DNA of 64,000 nucleotides. Source: Georgenia satyanarayanai (GTDB lineage Bacteria; Actinomycetota; Actinomycetes; Actinomycetales; Actinomycetaceae). Positions within the stretch are counted from its first letter, which is position 1. Each line of letters begins with the position of its first letter. The translations under genes and the position numbers were made by a program. The notes below the pieces were generated by a model. It was not told where the DNA came from and did not search any database. It saw nothing but the letters and a program-made list of their open reading frames with translations. The stretch is from the NCBI RefSeq assembly GCF_009193135.1, contig NZ_VUKC01000010.1:48202-112201 (forward strand). The letters are read 5' to 3'. Shown here one piece after another: positions 37,801-46,252 of this stretch.

Positions 37801-38400
37801 GGCGGTGAGCAGTCGGGCCACATCGCCGGGGTCGGCTTCGACCTGTACATCCGGATGGTGGCCGACGCCGTCGCGGAGTTCCGCGGGGAGAAGGAGCAGG
37901 AGAAGGCCGACGTCCGGATCGAGCTGCCGGTCGACGCGCACGTGCCCCACGAGTACATCGAGCACGAGCGGCTGCGCCTGGAGGCCTACGCGAAGATCTC
38001 CGCCGCCGACGACGACGCCGCGATCGACGCCGTGCGCACCGAGCTCGCCGACCGCTACGGGCCTGTCCCGGAGCAGGTCGAGCGGCTCTTCGCGGTCGCG
38101 GCCCTGCGCATGCGGGCCCGTGCGGTCGGTCTGAGCGACATCACCGCACAGGGCAAGTACGTGCGCTTCGCACCGGTCGAGCTGCCGGAGTCGGCCCAGC
38201 TGCGCCTCAAGCGCCTCTACCCGGGCACCGTGCTCAAGCCGGCGGTCCGCACGATCCTCGTCCCGTTCCCGATGACCGCGAAGGTGGCGGGCAAGCCGCT
38301 GAACGACGCCGCCCTGCTCGTCTGGGCGGGCGAGCTCATCGAGGCCGTGCTCACCCCCTCGGTCGCGGCCGCCGCCCAGGTCGCCACCTCCACGACCTGA
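34810..38400 (+). CDS. mfd: transcription-repair coupling factor
   Basis: This 1196-residue ATP-dependent translocase displaces stalled RNA polymerase and recruits UvrA. The N-terminal UvrB-like module contains VLPSWETLPHERLSPRSDTV and GGILDVFPPAEDHPMRVEFW. The RNA-polymerase-interacting CarD-like domain begins LRPGDYVVHEQHGVGRFIEL. Helicase motifs are LLSGDVGYGKTEIAVRAAFK (Walker A), VVIDEEQRFGVEHKETL (DEEQ box), VDVLAMSATPIPRTL and GLSQLHQLRGRVGRGRDRAY, followed by the C-terminal D7/TRCF domain. The start at 34810 is supported by GAAGGA; an in-frame ATG/CTG region upstream lacks a site. Confidence 0.96.
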   Translation: MRLTGLIPPLLADPAFAQTVAAAAQGGQRTVSIPLGVRAALVSAITEREGRTDRPIVVVTATGREADDAAAAVRNFLPADDVAVLPSWETLPHERLSPRSDTVARRIAVFRRLAHPGSGRTGPIRVLVMPVRALLQPVITGLGELEPVELEVGDERPLEEVAAGLSAAAYSRVDMVESRGQFAVRGGILDVFPPAEDHPMRVEFWGDTVEEIRWFSVGDQRSLDVADHGLWAPPAREMLLTGAVRARAKALVAEMPGAADMLERLSEGIAVEGMESLAPLLVDGLQPVLDLVPDDALVLMSEPERIRRRAHDLVATTEEFLAAAWASAAAGGTTPVELRSASFATLEDTHDLARGRGLGWWDLTSLSAEMPDAPDDDGAAEDTAAVAARDVEPYRGDLPRALADLRALTQDGWRLLVTTQGPGPARRMVEQLADADVPARQVEDVVEEPPASVVLVTTAAVPRGFVAPGLRLAVVTESDLTGRAGTSTRDMRKMPSRRRGVVDPLALRPGDYVVHEQHGVGRFIELIQRTVGRGKDATTREYLVIEYASSKRGQPGDRLFVPTDSLDQVTKYSGGEAPSVNKMGGGDWAKTKSRARKAVREIAAELIRLYAARASTKGHAFGPDTPWQRELEDAFPYVETPDQLVTIDEVKRDMERQMPMDRLLSGDVGYGKTEIAVRAAFKAVQDGKQVAVLVPTTLLVQQHFDTFSERYAGFPVEVRALSRFQTASEAAETREGLSSGKVDVVIGTHRLLTGEIRFKDLGLVVIDEEQRFGVEHKETLKQLRTDVDVLAMSATPIPRTLEMAITGIREMSTLATPPEERHPILTYVGPYEEKQVAAAIRREMLREGQVFFVHNRVSSIQRAASRISELVPEARVAVAHGQMGEHQLEKVIQDFWNKEFDVLVCTTIVETGLDISNANTLLVDRADTFGLSQLHQLRGRVGRGRDRAYAYFLYPPEKPLTETAHDRLATIASHTELGAGIQVAMKDLEIRGAGNLLGGEQSGHIAGVGFDLYIRMVADAVAEFRGEKEQEKADVRIELPVDAHVPHEYIEHERLRLEAYAKISAADDDAAIDAVRTELADRYGPVPEQVERLFAVAALRMRARAVGLSDITAQGKYVRFAPVELPESAQLRLKRLYPGTVLKPAVRTILVPFPMTAKVAGKPLNDAALLVWAGELIEAVLTPSVAAAAQVATSTT

Positions 38401-38524
38401 CCCCACGCCACCCGGCGCACGGGGGCGCGCCTTGCGCCGGGGGTGCGTGAGGGGCGGCGACGGCGTGGCGGCCGGGGCGATGTCAGTGGTCGGTGTGACA
38501 GTGGGAGTGACGGAAGGAGAGGAC

Positions 38525-38683
38525 ATGACCACTGCCACTGCAGAGCGCACCCGCAGCACGCACACGGCCGAGGACATCGACCGTGACGGCATCGAGGTGT
38601 ACTGCCCCGAGGCCCGCGGAGCCACCCGCACCCGCCACTACTTCTGCGAGTGCTGCGGCTCCACCGACCACGACCTCCTCTGA
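38525..38683 (+). CDS. small Cys-rich hypothetical protein
   Basis: This is a 52-residue protein starting MTTATAERTR after a strong GGAAGGAGAGG site. Its C-terminal half contains VYCPEARGATRTRHYF, then CECCGSTDHDLL. The four cysteines, two histidines and Asp near the end suggest a metal-binding knuckle. It lies between mfd and a lipoprotein gene in the same direction. I do not recognise the family. Codon choice is GC-rich like neighbours, supporting a real gene. Confidence 0.6.
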   Translation: MTTATAERTRSTHTAEDIDRDGIEVYCPEARGATRTRHYFCECCGSTDHDLL

Positions 38684-38784
38684 CGAGCCGCTCCTGCCCC
38701 GTCGTGACCGGGCAGGAGCGCTCCTCGGCTCCCGTACGATGGTGGGGGCCGGTGCGCCGCCGGCCGGACGAGGGAGGTAACACG

Positions 38785-39336
38785 GTGACATCGACGAGGC
38801 TGAGCCGCGGCACCGCCGCAGCTGCTCTGCTGACCGCGCTCGCGCTCGGAGGCTGCTCCGCGCACCCCGGCGCCGCCGCGGTCGTGGACGGCGAGCGCAT
38901 CACCGAGGCCGAGCTCTCGCGCGCGGTCTCCGACTTCGCCGCCGTCACCGGCCAGCAGGTCGACCCGGTCGCCATGCTCGGCACCCTCGTCGTCGCTCCC
39001 GCCCTCCTCGAGGTCGGCTCCGAGCACGGGGTCGGCGCCTCCGAGGACGAGGCCGTCGCCCTCCTCGACCAGCAGGCCGAGGCCGCGGGGCTCACCGCGC
39101 CGGAGGGTGGCTACGGCAGCGGGGTCATCGACGTCGCGCAGATGACCCTCGTCAACCAGCGCCTCGCGGCCGCCCCCGAGGGTGCGGCCGCCGCGCAGGC
39201 CATCACCGAGCGCATCAGCCAGGCCGAGGTCGAGGTCAGCCCCCGCTACGGGGAGTTCGACCCGAGCGGGCAGATCGTCCCGCAGTCGCTGCCCTGGATC
39301 GCCACGACCACCCCGCCGGCCACCCCCGTCGGGTGA
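38785..39336 (+). CDS. SurA N-terminal-like lipoprotein
   Basis: This 183-residue exported lipoprotein has signal LSRGTAAAALLTALALGGCS, with the lipobox LGGC. The mature part starts AVVDGERITEAELSRAVSDF, which is the SurA/PrsA N-terminal chaperone motif (a 'VNGxxIT' type strand-helix). There is no parvulin isomerase domain. The GTG start at 38785 follows AGGGAGG. It overlaps mazG by 4 bp. SurA-N-like proteins beside mazG are common in Actinobacteria as I recall; a role in folding secreted proteins is inferred. Confidence 0.82.
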   Translation: MTSTRLSRGTAAAALLTALALGGCSAHPGAAAVVDGERITEAELSRAVSDFAAVTGQQVDPVAMLGTLVVAPALLEVGSEHGVGASEDEAVALLDQQAEAAGLTAPEGGYGSGVIDVAQMTLVNQRLAAAPEGAAAAQAITERISQAEVEVSPRYGEFDPSGQIVPQSLPWIATTTPPATPVG

Positions 39337-39992
39337 CCCGTCAGGGGGAGGCCATGGCCGCCGTCGTCGCGGCGATGGACCGGCTGCGCTCGCCCGGGGG
39401 CTGCCCCTGGGACGCGGAGCAGACCCACCGTTCGCTGGCGCCCTACGCCGTCGAGGAGGCCTTCGAGCTCGCCGAGGCGGCGGAGTCCGACGACCGTGCG
39501 GCGCTGCGCGGCGAGCTCGGCGACCTCCTCCTCCAGGTGCTCTTCCACGCGCGCGTCGCCGAGGAGCACCCGAGCGACCCCTTCGACCTCGAGGACGTCG
39601 CCCAGGTCCTGCTCGACAAGCTCGTCCGGCGCCACCCGCACGTCTTCGCCGAGACGGACGGGGTGCGGTCCGCGGCCGACGTCGAGGTCGCCTGGCACGA
39701 GATCAAGAAGCGCGAGCGGTCGGGCGAGGACGTCCTCGCGGGCATCCCCCTCGCGCTGCCCGCCCTGGCGCGAGCGCAGAAGGTGGCCCGCCGCCTGCGC
39801 CGCGAGGGTGTGGTGCAGGACGCGCTGCTCGGCGAGGACGGTCCGCCTCCCGCCGACGGTGCGGAGGGCGCGCTGGGACGTGAGCTCATGGGCCTGGTGC
39901 TGCGCGCCGAGGCCGCCGGCGTCGACGCCGAGGCCGCCCTGCGTGCGCACCTGCGCCGGCTCGAGGACGCCCGCCGGCAGGGTCCCATCTGA
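39333..39992 (+). CDS. mazG: nucleoside triphosphate pyrophosphohydrolase MazG
   Basis: This 219-residue all-alpha NTP pyrophosphatase cleans oxidised or non-canonical nucleotides. Motifs: MDRLRSPGGCPWDAEQTHRS, YAVEEAFELAEAAESDDRAA and ELGDLLLQVLFHARVAEE, which together give the ExxE...ExxD metal site. The C-terminal half is lineage-specific and short, with no intact second catalytic motif visible; this resembles mycobacterial MazG. The GTG overlaps the lipoprotein stop. It precedes eno, the conserved order. Confidence 0.92.
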   Translation: MTRQGEAMAAVVAAMDRLRSPGGCPWDAEQTHRSLAPYAVEEAFELAEAAESDDRAALRGELGDLLLQVLFHARVAEEHPSDPFDLEDVAQVLLDKLVRRHPHVFAETDGVRSAADVEVAWHEIKKRERSGEDVLAGIPLALPALARAQKVARRLRREGVVQDALLGEDGPPPADGAEGALGRELMGLVLRAEAAGVDAEAALRAHLRRLEDARRQGPI

Positions 39993-41348
<1,356 letters not shown>

Positions 41349-41362
41349 GCACCCGCGCACCC

Positions 41363-41400
41363 CGGCCGGCCCGGTCCCCTCACGGGGGCCGGGCCGGCCG
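41363..41400 (+). terminator. terminator-like hairpin after eno
   Basis: CGGCCGGCCCGGTCCCC (41363-41379) pairs with GGGGGCCGGGCCGGCCG (41384-41400), 17 bp with one T-G pair and a 4-nt loop. Confidence 0.8.
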
Positions 41401-41454
41401 ACTCACGTGTGCGGGCTACCGGGCGTCGGGCCGAGCGTGAGGGACGATGAGGGC

Positions 41455-42093
41455 ATGACAGCGCGCCGCCCCACCGGTCGTCGCGGTACCGGTGGCGCCG
41501 CGCGGCCCTCCTCCGTGCGGCCCTCGGGCGCGCGACGCGGCGGGCCGGCGGACCCCGCACGCCCGGCTGCCCCCAGCCGCCCGACCGGCCCCAGCCGCGC
41601 CACGGGCTCCAGCAGGCCCTCCCCGGCCGCCCCTGCCGCGCGGTCCGCCCAGCAGGACCCGGGCGAGGAGGCGACGAGCCCCACCATCACCCTGCGAGGC
41701 CTCGGGCTCTTCGTCGTCGTGCTCGTCGCGTTCATCGTCCTGGCCCCCACCCTGCGGCACGCGGTGGAGCAGCAGGAGCAGCTGCGCCAGCTGAGCGCGG
41801 ACATCGTCACCGCCGAGAAGCGCAACTCCGCCCTCGAGCTCGAGCTCGAGCAGTGGCAGGACGAGACCTTCGTCCAGGCGCAGGCCCGGGACCGCCTGGG
41901 CTACGTCATGCCGGGGGAGCAGACCTTCCGGGTCGTGGACCCGGAGACGGTCCTCGGGGAGGACGCCGAGGCCGAGCCCGAGGACTCGGGCGTGCCGGGG
42001 ATGGCGGACGCGCCGTGGTACCTCGCGCTGTGGGAGTCGGTCTCGATGGCGGGCCAGGCGGTCCCCGGGGAGAAGCCGCCGCCGGAGGGCTGA
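41455..42093 (+). CDS. septum formation initiator family protein (DivIC/FtsB-like)
   Basis: This 212-residue single-pass division protein has an N-terminal cytoplasmic region of about 75 residues, disordered (Arg/Pro/Ala/Ser). It is followed by one transmembrane helix (LGLFVVVLVAFIVLAP), a coiled coil (AVEQQEQLRQLSADIVTAEK) and the family motif FVQAQARDRLGYVMPGEQTF. It would join the divisome with FtsQ and FtsL partners. Conserved position between eno and DUF501 (Rv1024 in M. tuberculosis, by recollection). Confidence 0.9.
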   Translation: MTARRPTGRRGTGGAARPSSVRPSGARRGGPADPARPAAPSRPTGPSRATGSSRPSPAAPAARSAQQDPGEEATSPTITLRGLGLFVVVLVAFIVLAPTLRHAVEQQEQLRQLSADIVTAEKRNSALELELEQWQDETFVQAQARDRLGYVMPGEQTFRVVDPETVLGEDAEAEPEDSGVPGMADAPWYLALWESVSMAGQAVPGEKPPPEG

Positions 42094-42121
42094 GGGTTTC
42101 GCCGCCCACGGGTCGGTAGGG

Positions 42122-42127
42122 GACAAT
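42122..42127 (+). promoter_or_regulatory. -10-like box of the DUF501 gene (leaderless)
   Basis: GACAAT is followed by 6 bp and the GTG at 42134. The DUF4307 gene has the same hexamer and spacing. Confidence 0.45.
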
Positions 42128-42133
42128 CGCCCG

Positions 42134-42661
42134 GTGACCGACGCGCACCCCGTCTCCCCGACCGTGACGCCCGAGGACCTCGACGTCCTCGCCGAGCAGC
42201 TCGGCCGGCTCCCCCGCGGCGTCGTCGACATCGCCGCCAGGTGCGTGTGCGGGCGCCCGCTCGTCGTGCGCACCGCGCCGCGGCTGGACGACGGCACGCC
42301 CTTCCCCACGACCTTCTACCTCACCGCCCCCGGTGCCGTGCGCGCCGTGAGCACCCTCGAGGCCGAGGGTGTCATGCGGGAGATGACCGAGCGCCTGGCG
42401 CAGGACGAGGAGCTCGCCGCCGCCTACGCCGCGGCCCACGAGGACTACCTCGCGCGCCGCGCCGAGCTGGGCGAGGTCCCCGAGATCGCCGGCGTCTCCG
42501 CCGGTGGGATGCCCACCCGGGTCAAGTGCCTGCACGTCCTCGTCGGTCACGCCCTCGCCGCCGGACCCGGCGTCAACCCGCTCGGGGACGAGGCGCTGGA
42601 GCTCATCCGTCCCCGCTGGCGGGCCGACCGGTGCAGCTGCACCGAGGGGAGCGAGCGATGA
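42134..42661 (+). CDS. DUF501 domain-containing protein
   Basis: This 175-residue protein is of unknown function and nearly always sits before ppx/gppA in Actinobacteria. Diagnostic stretches are AEQLGRLPRGVVDIAARCVC, GRPLVVRTAPRLDDGTPFP, TFYLTAPGAVRAVSTLEAEG and TRVKCLHVLVGHALAAGPGV, with Cys/His residues (RCVCG, KCLH, CSC) that could bind metal. Translationally coupled to the phosphatase gene by a 4-bp overlap, so a role linked to polyphosphate or (p)ppGpp turnover is a reasonable guess only. Confidence 0.9.
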   Translation: MTDAHPVSPTVTPEDLDVLAEQLGRLPRGVVDIAARCVCGRPLVVRTAPRLDDGTPFPTTFYLTAPGAVRAVSTLEAEGVMREMTERLAQDEELAAAYAAAHEDYLARRAELGEVPEIAGVSAGGMPTRVKCLHVLVGHALAAGPGVNPLGDEALELIRPRWRADRCSCTEGSER

Positions 42662-43590
42662 CGCGCGTCGCCGCCATCGACTGCGGGACGAACTCCATCC
42701 GCCTCCTCATCGCCGACGTCTCGCGCCGCGGCCCGCTCGTCGAGGTGACGCGACGGATGGAGGTCGTGCGCCTCGGGCAGGGCGTGGACCGCACCGGCAT
42801 GCTCGACCCCGCCGCGCTCGAGCGCACCCTCACCGCGGTGCGTCGCTACGCCGAGATCTGTGCCGAGCACCGCGTCGAGGCGACCCGCTTCGTCGCCACG
42901 TCCGCCACGCGCGACGCCGGCAACCGCCACACCTTCGTCGACGGCGTCCGCACGCTCCTCGGCGTCGAGCCCGAGGTCGTCAGCGGGCAGGAGGAGGCCG
43001 CGCTGTCCTTCGCGGGTGCCGCGAGCGTCATCGGCGCCGAGCAGCCGCGCCCGCTCCTCGTCGTCGACATCGGCGGCGGGTCGACCGAGCTCGTCGTCGG
43101 GGACGACGTGCCCCGCGCCGGGATCTCCCTCGACATGGGCAGCGTCCGCCTCACCGAGCGGCACCTGCGCGCCGACCCGCCCACCGGCAAGCAGGTGAAG
43201 GCGGCCCGCCAGGACGTCCGGGACGCACTCGCCGAGGCTGCCGCGGAGGTCCCGCTCGGTGAGGTGCGCACCGTCGTCGGCGTCGCCGGCTCCGTCACGA
43301 CCGTCACCGCCCACGCCCTGGGCCTGCCCGAGTACGACCGCGCCCGCATCGACGGCGCCGAGCTGCCGACCCCCGCCGTGCTGGCCTCCTGCGAGGCGCT
43401 CCTCCAGGCCACCCGCGCGGAGCGGGCGGCGATGGGGTTCATGCACCCGGGGCGGGTCGACGTCATCGGCGCCGGCGCGCTCATCTGGGCCGAGGTCGTC
43501 GGAGCGGTCCAACGTGCCACCGGCCACCTGCCGACGGTCCGCACGAGCGAGCACGACATCCTCGACGGGATCGCGCTCAGCCTCCGCTGA
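42658..43590 (+). CDS. ppx: exopolyphosphatase (Ppx/GppA family)
   Basis: This 310-residue ASKHA-fold phosphatase acts on polyphosphate and/or pppGpp. Phosphate 1 loop: VAAIDCGTNSIRLLIADVSR. Phosphate 2 loop: LLVVDIGGGSTELVVGDDV. Adenosine-type loop region: TVVGVAGSVTTVTAHALGLP. It lacks the long C-terminal HD domain of E. coli Ppx, like the short mycobacterial Ppx proteins (Rv1026 lies in the same position by recollection). The ATG overlaps DUF501 by 4 bp. Confidence 0.92.
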   Translation: MTRVAAIDCGTNSIRLLIADVSRRGPLVEVTRRMEVVRLGQGVDRTGMLDPAALERTLTAVRRYAEICAEHRVEATRFVATSATRDAGNRHTFVDGVRTLLGVEPEVVSGQEEAALSFAGAASVIGAEQPRPLLVVDIGGGSTELVVGDDVPRAGISLDMGSVRLTERHLRADPPTGKQVKAARQDVRDALAEAAAEVPLGEVRTVVGVAGSVTTVTAHALGLPEYDRARIDGAELPTPAVLASCEALLQATRAERAAMGFMHPGRVDVIGAGALIWAEVVGAVQRATGHLPTVRTSEHDILDGIALSLR

Positions 43591-43610
43591 CCCCGCCCCG
43601 CCGGATCGGC

Positions 43611-43616
43611 CATGAT
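43611..43616 (+). promoter_or_regulatory. -10-like box of the uracil-DNA glycosylase gene (leaderless)
   Basis: CATGAT is followed by 6 bp and the ATG at 43623. Confidence 0.4.
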
Positions 43617-43622
43617 GACGCC

Positions 43623-44417
43623 ATGAGCCATGTCCCACCGGGAAGCGGCTGGCCCGGCGACCGGGCCACGCCGCAGACGCCCGTGGCGCGGTCCGCAGCA
43701 GGGGTGCGCCGGCTCGCCGCGGGCAGCCGGGACCTCCTCACCCTCGACGCCCGTTCCACCGTCTGCCGCGCCTGCCCGCGGCTGGTCGAGTGGCGTGAGC
43801 ACGTCGCCGACGTCAAGCGCCGGGCCTTCGCCGAGGAGACCTACTGGGGCCGGCCGGCGGCAGGCTTCGGGGACCCGGCCGCGCACCTGCTCGTCGTCGG
43901 GCTCGCACCCGCCGCGCACGGGGCCAACCGCACCGGCCGGCTCTTCACCGGGGACCGCTCCGGGGACTGGATCTTCGCGGCGCTCCACCGCGCCGGCTAC
44001 GCCAACCAGGCCACCTCCGTCGCTGCCGACGACGGCCTGGAGCTCACCGGCGCGCGCATCGTCCCCGCCGTGCGCTGCGCCCCGCCCGACAACCGCCCCA
44101 CCCCGGACGAGCGGGCCGCCTGCGCCGGCTGGCTGCACCGGGAGATCACCCTCCTCGAGCCGACGACGACGGCGGTGCTCGCCCTGGGCGCCATCGCCTG
44201 GCAGGCCACGCTCTCGGCGCTCGTCGCGCTCGGCTGGCGGGTCCCGCGGCCGCGGCCCGCCTTCGGGCACGGCGCCGAGGCGGACGTGACCTCCCCGGAG
44301 GGGCGGACCGTCCGGCTCGTCGGCTCCTACCACGTGTCCCAGCAGAACACCTTCACCGGCCGGCTGACCGAGGCCATGCTCGACGACGTCCTGGCCCGTT
44401 GCCGCGCGACGGCGTGA
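43623..44417 (+). CDS. family 5 uracil-DNA glycosylase (UDGb-like)
   Basis: This 264-residue base-excision enzyme has motif LLVVGLAPAAHGANRTGRLF (family-5 motif I, lacking the catalytic Asp/Asn of family 1) and the closing motif GSYHVSQQNTFTGRLTEAML. Four cysteines consistent with an iron-sulfur cluster lie in TVCRACPRLVEW, VRCAPPDNRP and AACAGW. Such enzymes remove uracil, hypoxanthine and related deaminated bases, useful in a high-GC genome where cytosine deamination matters. It is upstream of a tRNA gene and monocistronic. Confidence 0.93.
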   Translation: MSHVPPGSGWPGDRATPQTPVARSAAGVRRLAAGSRDLLTLDARSTVCRACPRLVEWREHVADVKRRAFAEETYWGRPAAGFGDPAAHLLVVGLAPAAHGANRTGRLFTGDRSGDWIFAALHRAGYANQATSVAADDGLELTGARIVPAVRCAPPDNRPTPDERAACAGWLHREITLLEPTTTAVLALGAIAWQATLSALVALGWRVPRPRPAFGHGAEADVTSPEGRTVRLVGSYHVSQQNTFTGRLTEAMLDDVLARCRATA

Positions 44418-44431
44418 GGCCGGCGCCCGCC

Positions 44432-44437
44432 TAGGAT
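44432..44437 (+). promoter_or_regulatory. -10 box of the UAA-anticodon tRNA
   Basis: TAGGAT lies 11 bp before the mature 5' end of the tRNA. Confidence 0.5.
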
Positions 44438-44448
44438 GTTCGGGCGTC

Positions 44449-44522
44449 GCCCCCATAGCCCAATCGGCAGAGGCAGCCGACTTAAAATCGGCTCAGTGCG
44501 GGTTCGAGTCCCGCTGGGGGCA
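44449..44522 (+). tRNA. tRNA with UAA anticodon (tRNA-Leu by decoding, class I shape)
   Basis: A 74-nt cloverleaf: acceptor GCCCCCA pairs with TGGGGGC (44515-44521), discriminator A44522. The D stem is GCC/GGC. The anticodon stem GCCGA/TCGGC encloses CTTAAAA with TAA at 44483-44485. The variable loop is only TCAGT and the T arm is GCGGG-TTCGAGT-CCCGC. All stems pair. Leucine tRNAs normally have a long variable arm; this one does not, so its amino acid is inferred only from the anticodon (codon UUA). CCA is not encoded. Confidence 0.8.
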
Positions 44523-44649
44523 CCGGTGGCGGGACGGAGTCGTCCTTTGGTCCACGCGGAGCCGTTCTCGCGGCGGATGCCCGTGCGGGGGGACTGGCGG
44601 AGACTGGGTGCACCAGCTCGGGCGGGCGGCTCGAGGAACGGAGCGCACG

Positions 44650-44763
44650 ATGGACGTGACAGCGGTGCTCGACGGCACCCTGCAGGAGGAGCAGGACGGC
44701 ACGGACAACGACGTCCGTCCTACCATCTGGCGCCACGACGACGGCGTCGAGGAGTTCATCTAG
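44650..44763 (+). CDS. small acidic hypothetical protein
   Basis: This is a 37-residue open frame from ATG 44650 to TAG 44763. It begins MDVTAVLDGTLQEEQDG and ends with a DGVEEFI C-terminus. AGGAACGGAG precedes the ATG at a plausible distance, and third positions are strongly GC-rich, as in real genes here. It lies alone between the tRNA and the NDH-2 gene. No family is recognised. It could be a true small protein or chance. Confidence 0.4.
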   Translation: MDVTAVLDGTLQEEQDGTDNDVRPTIWRHDDGVEEFI

Positions 44764-44824
44764 CCGAGAGCGTGAGATGCGGGACAATACGCGCCCGCAT
44801 CGCGCGAAGCGGACATCGGCGACC

Positions 44825-44830
44825 TACGAT
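44825..44830 (+). promoter_or_regulatory. -10 box of the NDH-2 gene (leaderless)
   Basis: TACGAT is followed by 6 bp and the ATG at 44837. Confidence 0.6.
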
Positions 44831-44836
44831 CGACGT

Positions 44837-46237
44837 ATGACTGCCTCGACCGGAACGGCCCCTGCCAGCACGCCGCGCCCGCGCCGCACCAAGCGGATCC
44901 TCATTCTCGGCGGCGGGTACATCGGCCTGTACACCGCGCTCGGCCTGCGGAAGCGGATGAGCCGCGACGAGGTCGAGATCGCGATCGTCGACCCGCGCTC
45001 CTACATGACCTACCAGCCGTTCCTGCCGGAGGCCGCCGCCGGTGCCCTCGAGCCGCGCCACGTCGTCGCGCCGCTGCGCCGGGTGCTGCGCGGCTGCACG
45101 CTCGTCACGGGCAGCGTCTCGGAGATCCGGCACGCCGAGCGCCGCGTCGTCGTCGAGCCGGTCGAGGAGGGCGAGCCCTACGAGCTGTCCTACGACGAGC
45201 TCGTCGTCGGTCTCGGCGCCGTGGCCCGCACCCTGCCGATCCCCGGCCTTGCGGACTTCGCCGTCGGGTTCAAGTGGGTCGAGGAGGCCACGGCGCTGCG
45301 CAACCAGGTGCTCGGCAAGATGGACGTCGCCTCGTCCACCTGGGATCCCGCGATGCGCCGCCGCAAGCTCACCTTCGTCTTCGTCGGCGGCGGCTTCGCC
45401 GGTGTCGAGGCGCTGGGGGAGATCGAGGACATGGCCCGCGCCGCCGCCAAGAACTTCGACGGCATCCGCCGCGAGGACATGCGCTTCGTCCTCGTCGAGG
45501 GCGCCGGCCGCATCCTGCCCGAGGTGGGCGAGGAGCTCGGCGGCTACGCCCTCGAGCAGCTGCGGGCCCGCGGCATCGAGATCCACCTCAACACCTTCCT
45601 CAACTCCTGCGTCGACGGGAACATCGTCCTGTCGACAGGCGAGGAGTTCGAGGCGGACACCGTCGTGTGGACCGCCGGCGTCAAGGCCAACCCCGTCCTG
45701 GGCAGCTCCGACCTCCCGCTCGACGAGCGCGGCCGCGTGCGTGCGCTGCCCACCCTCCAGGTGGTCGACGACGACGGCGTGGTCGAGGGTGCGTGGGTCG
45801 CGGGCGACTGCGCCGCCGTGCCTGACCTCACCGGCGAGCACGGCGCCACGACCGGCCCCACCGCTCAGCACGCCGTGCGCCAGGCCAAGCACCTGGCGCA
45901 GAACCTCGTGCGGGCCCTGCGCGGGGAGCCGCTCGAGGACTACAAGCACAAGAACATCGGGACCGTCGCGTCCCTCGGGCTGGGCAAGGGCGTGGCGAAC
46001 GTCGGCGGGCTCAAGCTCCGCGGCCCGATCGCCTGGTTCATGCACCGCAGCTACCACATGTGGGCGATGCCGACCTTCAACCGCAAGGTGCGCATCGTCC
46101 TCGACTGGACCACCGCGCTCTTCTTCCGCCGCGAGCTCGTCGCGCTGGGCTCCCTGCAGAGCCCGCGCGCGTCCTTCGTCGCTGCGGCCACGGGCAACCA
46201 GAAGAAGCAGCCGTCGCCCTCCGCGGCGAAGGAGTGA
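44837..46237 (+). CDS. ndh: type II NADH:quinone oxidoreductase
   Basis: This 466-residue flavoprotein passes electrons from NADH to menaquinone without pumping protons. FAD motif: ILILGGGYIGLYTALGLRKR. NADH motif: FVFVGGGFAGVEALGEIEDM. Second FAD contact: GAWVAGDCAAVPDL. Quinone/FAD end motif: GPTAQHAVRQAKHLAQNL. The C-terminal amphipathic region (RGPIAWFMHRSYHMWAMPTF, then IVLDWTTALFFRRELVAL) would anchor it to the membrane. The start at ATG 44837 is fixed by the TACGAT box. A 28-bp palindrome ends the gene. Confidence 0.93.
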   Translation: MTASTGTAPASTPRPRRTKRILILGGGYIGLYTALGLRKRMSRDEVEIAIVDPRSYMTYQPFLPEAAAGALEPRHVVAPLRRVLRGCTLVTGSVSEIRHAERRVVVEPVEEGEPYELSYDELVVGLGAVARTLPIPGLADFAVGFKWVEEATALRNQVLGKMDVASSTWDPAMRRRKLTFVFVGGGFAGVEALGEIEDMARAAAKNFDGIRREDMRFVLVEGAGRILPEVGEELGGYALEQLRARGIEIHLNTFLNSCVDGNIVLSTGEEFEADTVVWTAGVKANPVLGSSDLPLDERGRVRALPTLQVVDDDGVVEGAWVAGDCAAVPDLTGEHGATTGPTAQHAVRQAKHLAQNLVRALRGEPLEDYKHKNIGTVASLGLGKGVANVGGLKLRGPIAWFMHRSYHMWAMPTFNRKVRIVLDWTTALFFRRELVALGSLQSPRASFVAAATGNQKKQPSPSAAKE

Positions 46238-46252
46238 CCCTCCTCGGACCCC

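Noticed and set aside
34060..38631. Very long antisense open frame opposite mfd, and similar long frames opposite or across other genes (for example 8490-12404 plus)
   Set aside because: In DNA this GC-rich, non-coding frames stay open by chance. Their translations are low-complexity R/P/G/A and carry no domain; mfd and the other genes have full family motifs.
44482..44787. Minus-strand open frame of 101 residues overlapping the UAA tRNA
   Set aside because: It runs antisense through a well-formed tRNA and has no ribosome site or recognisable motif.
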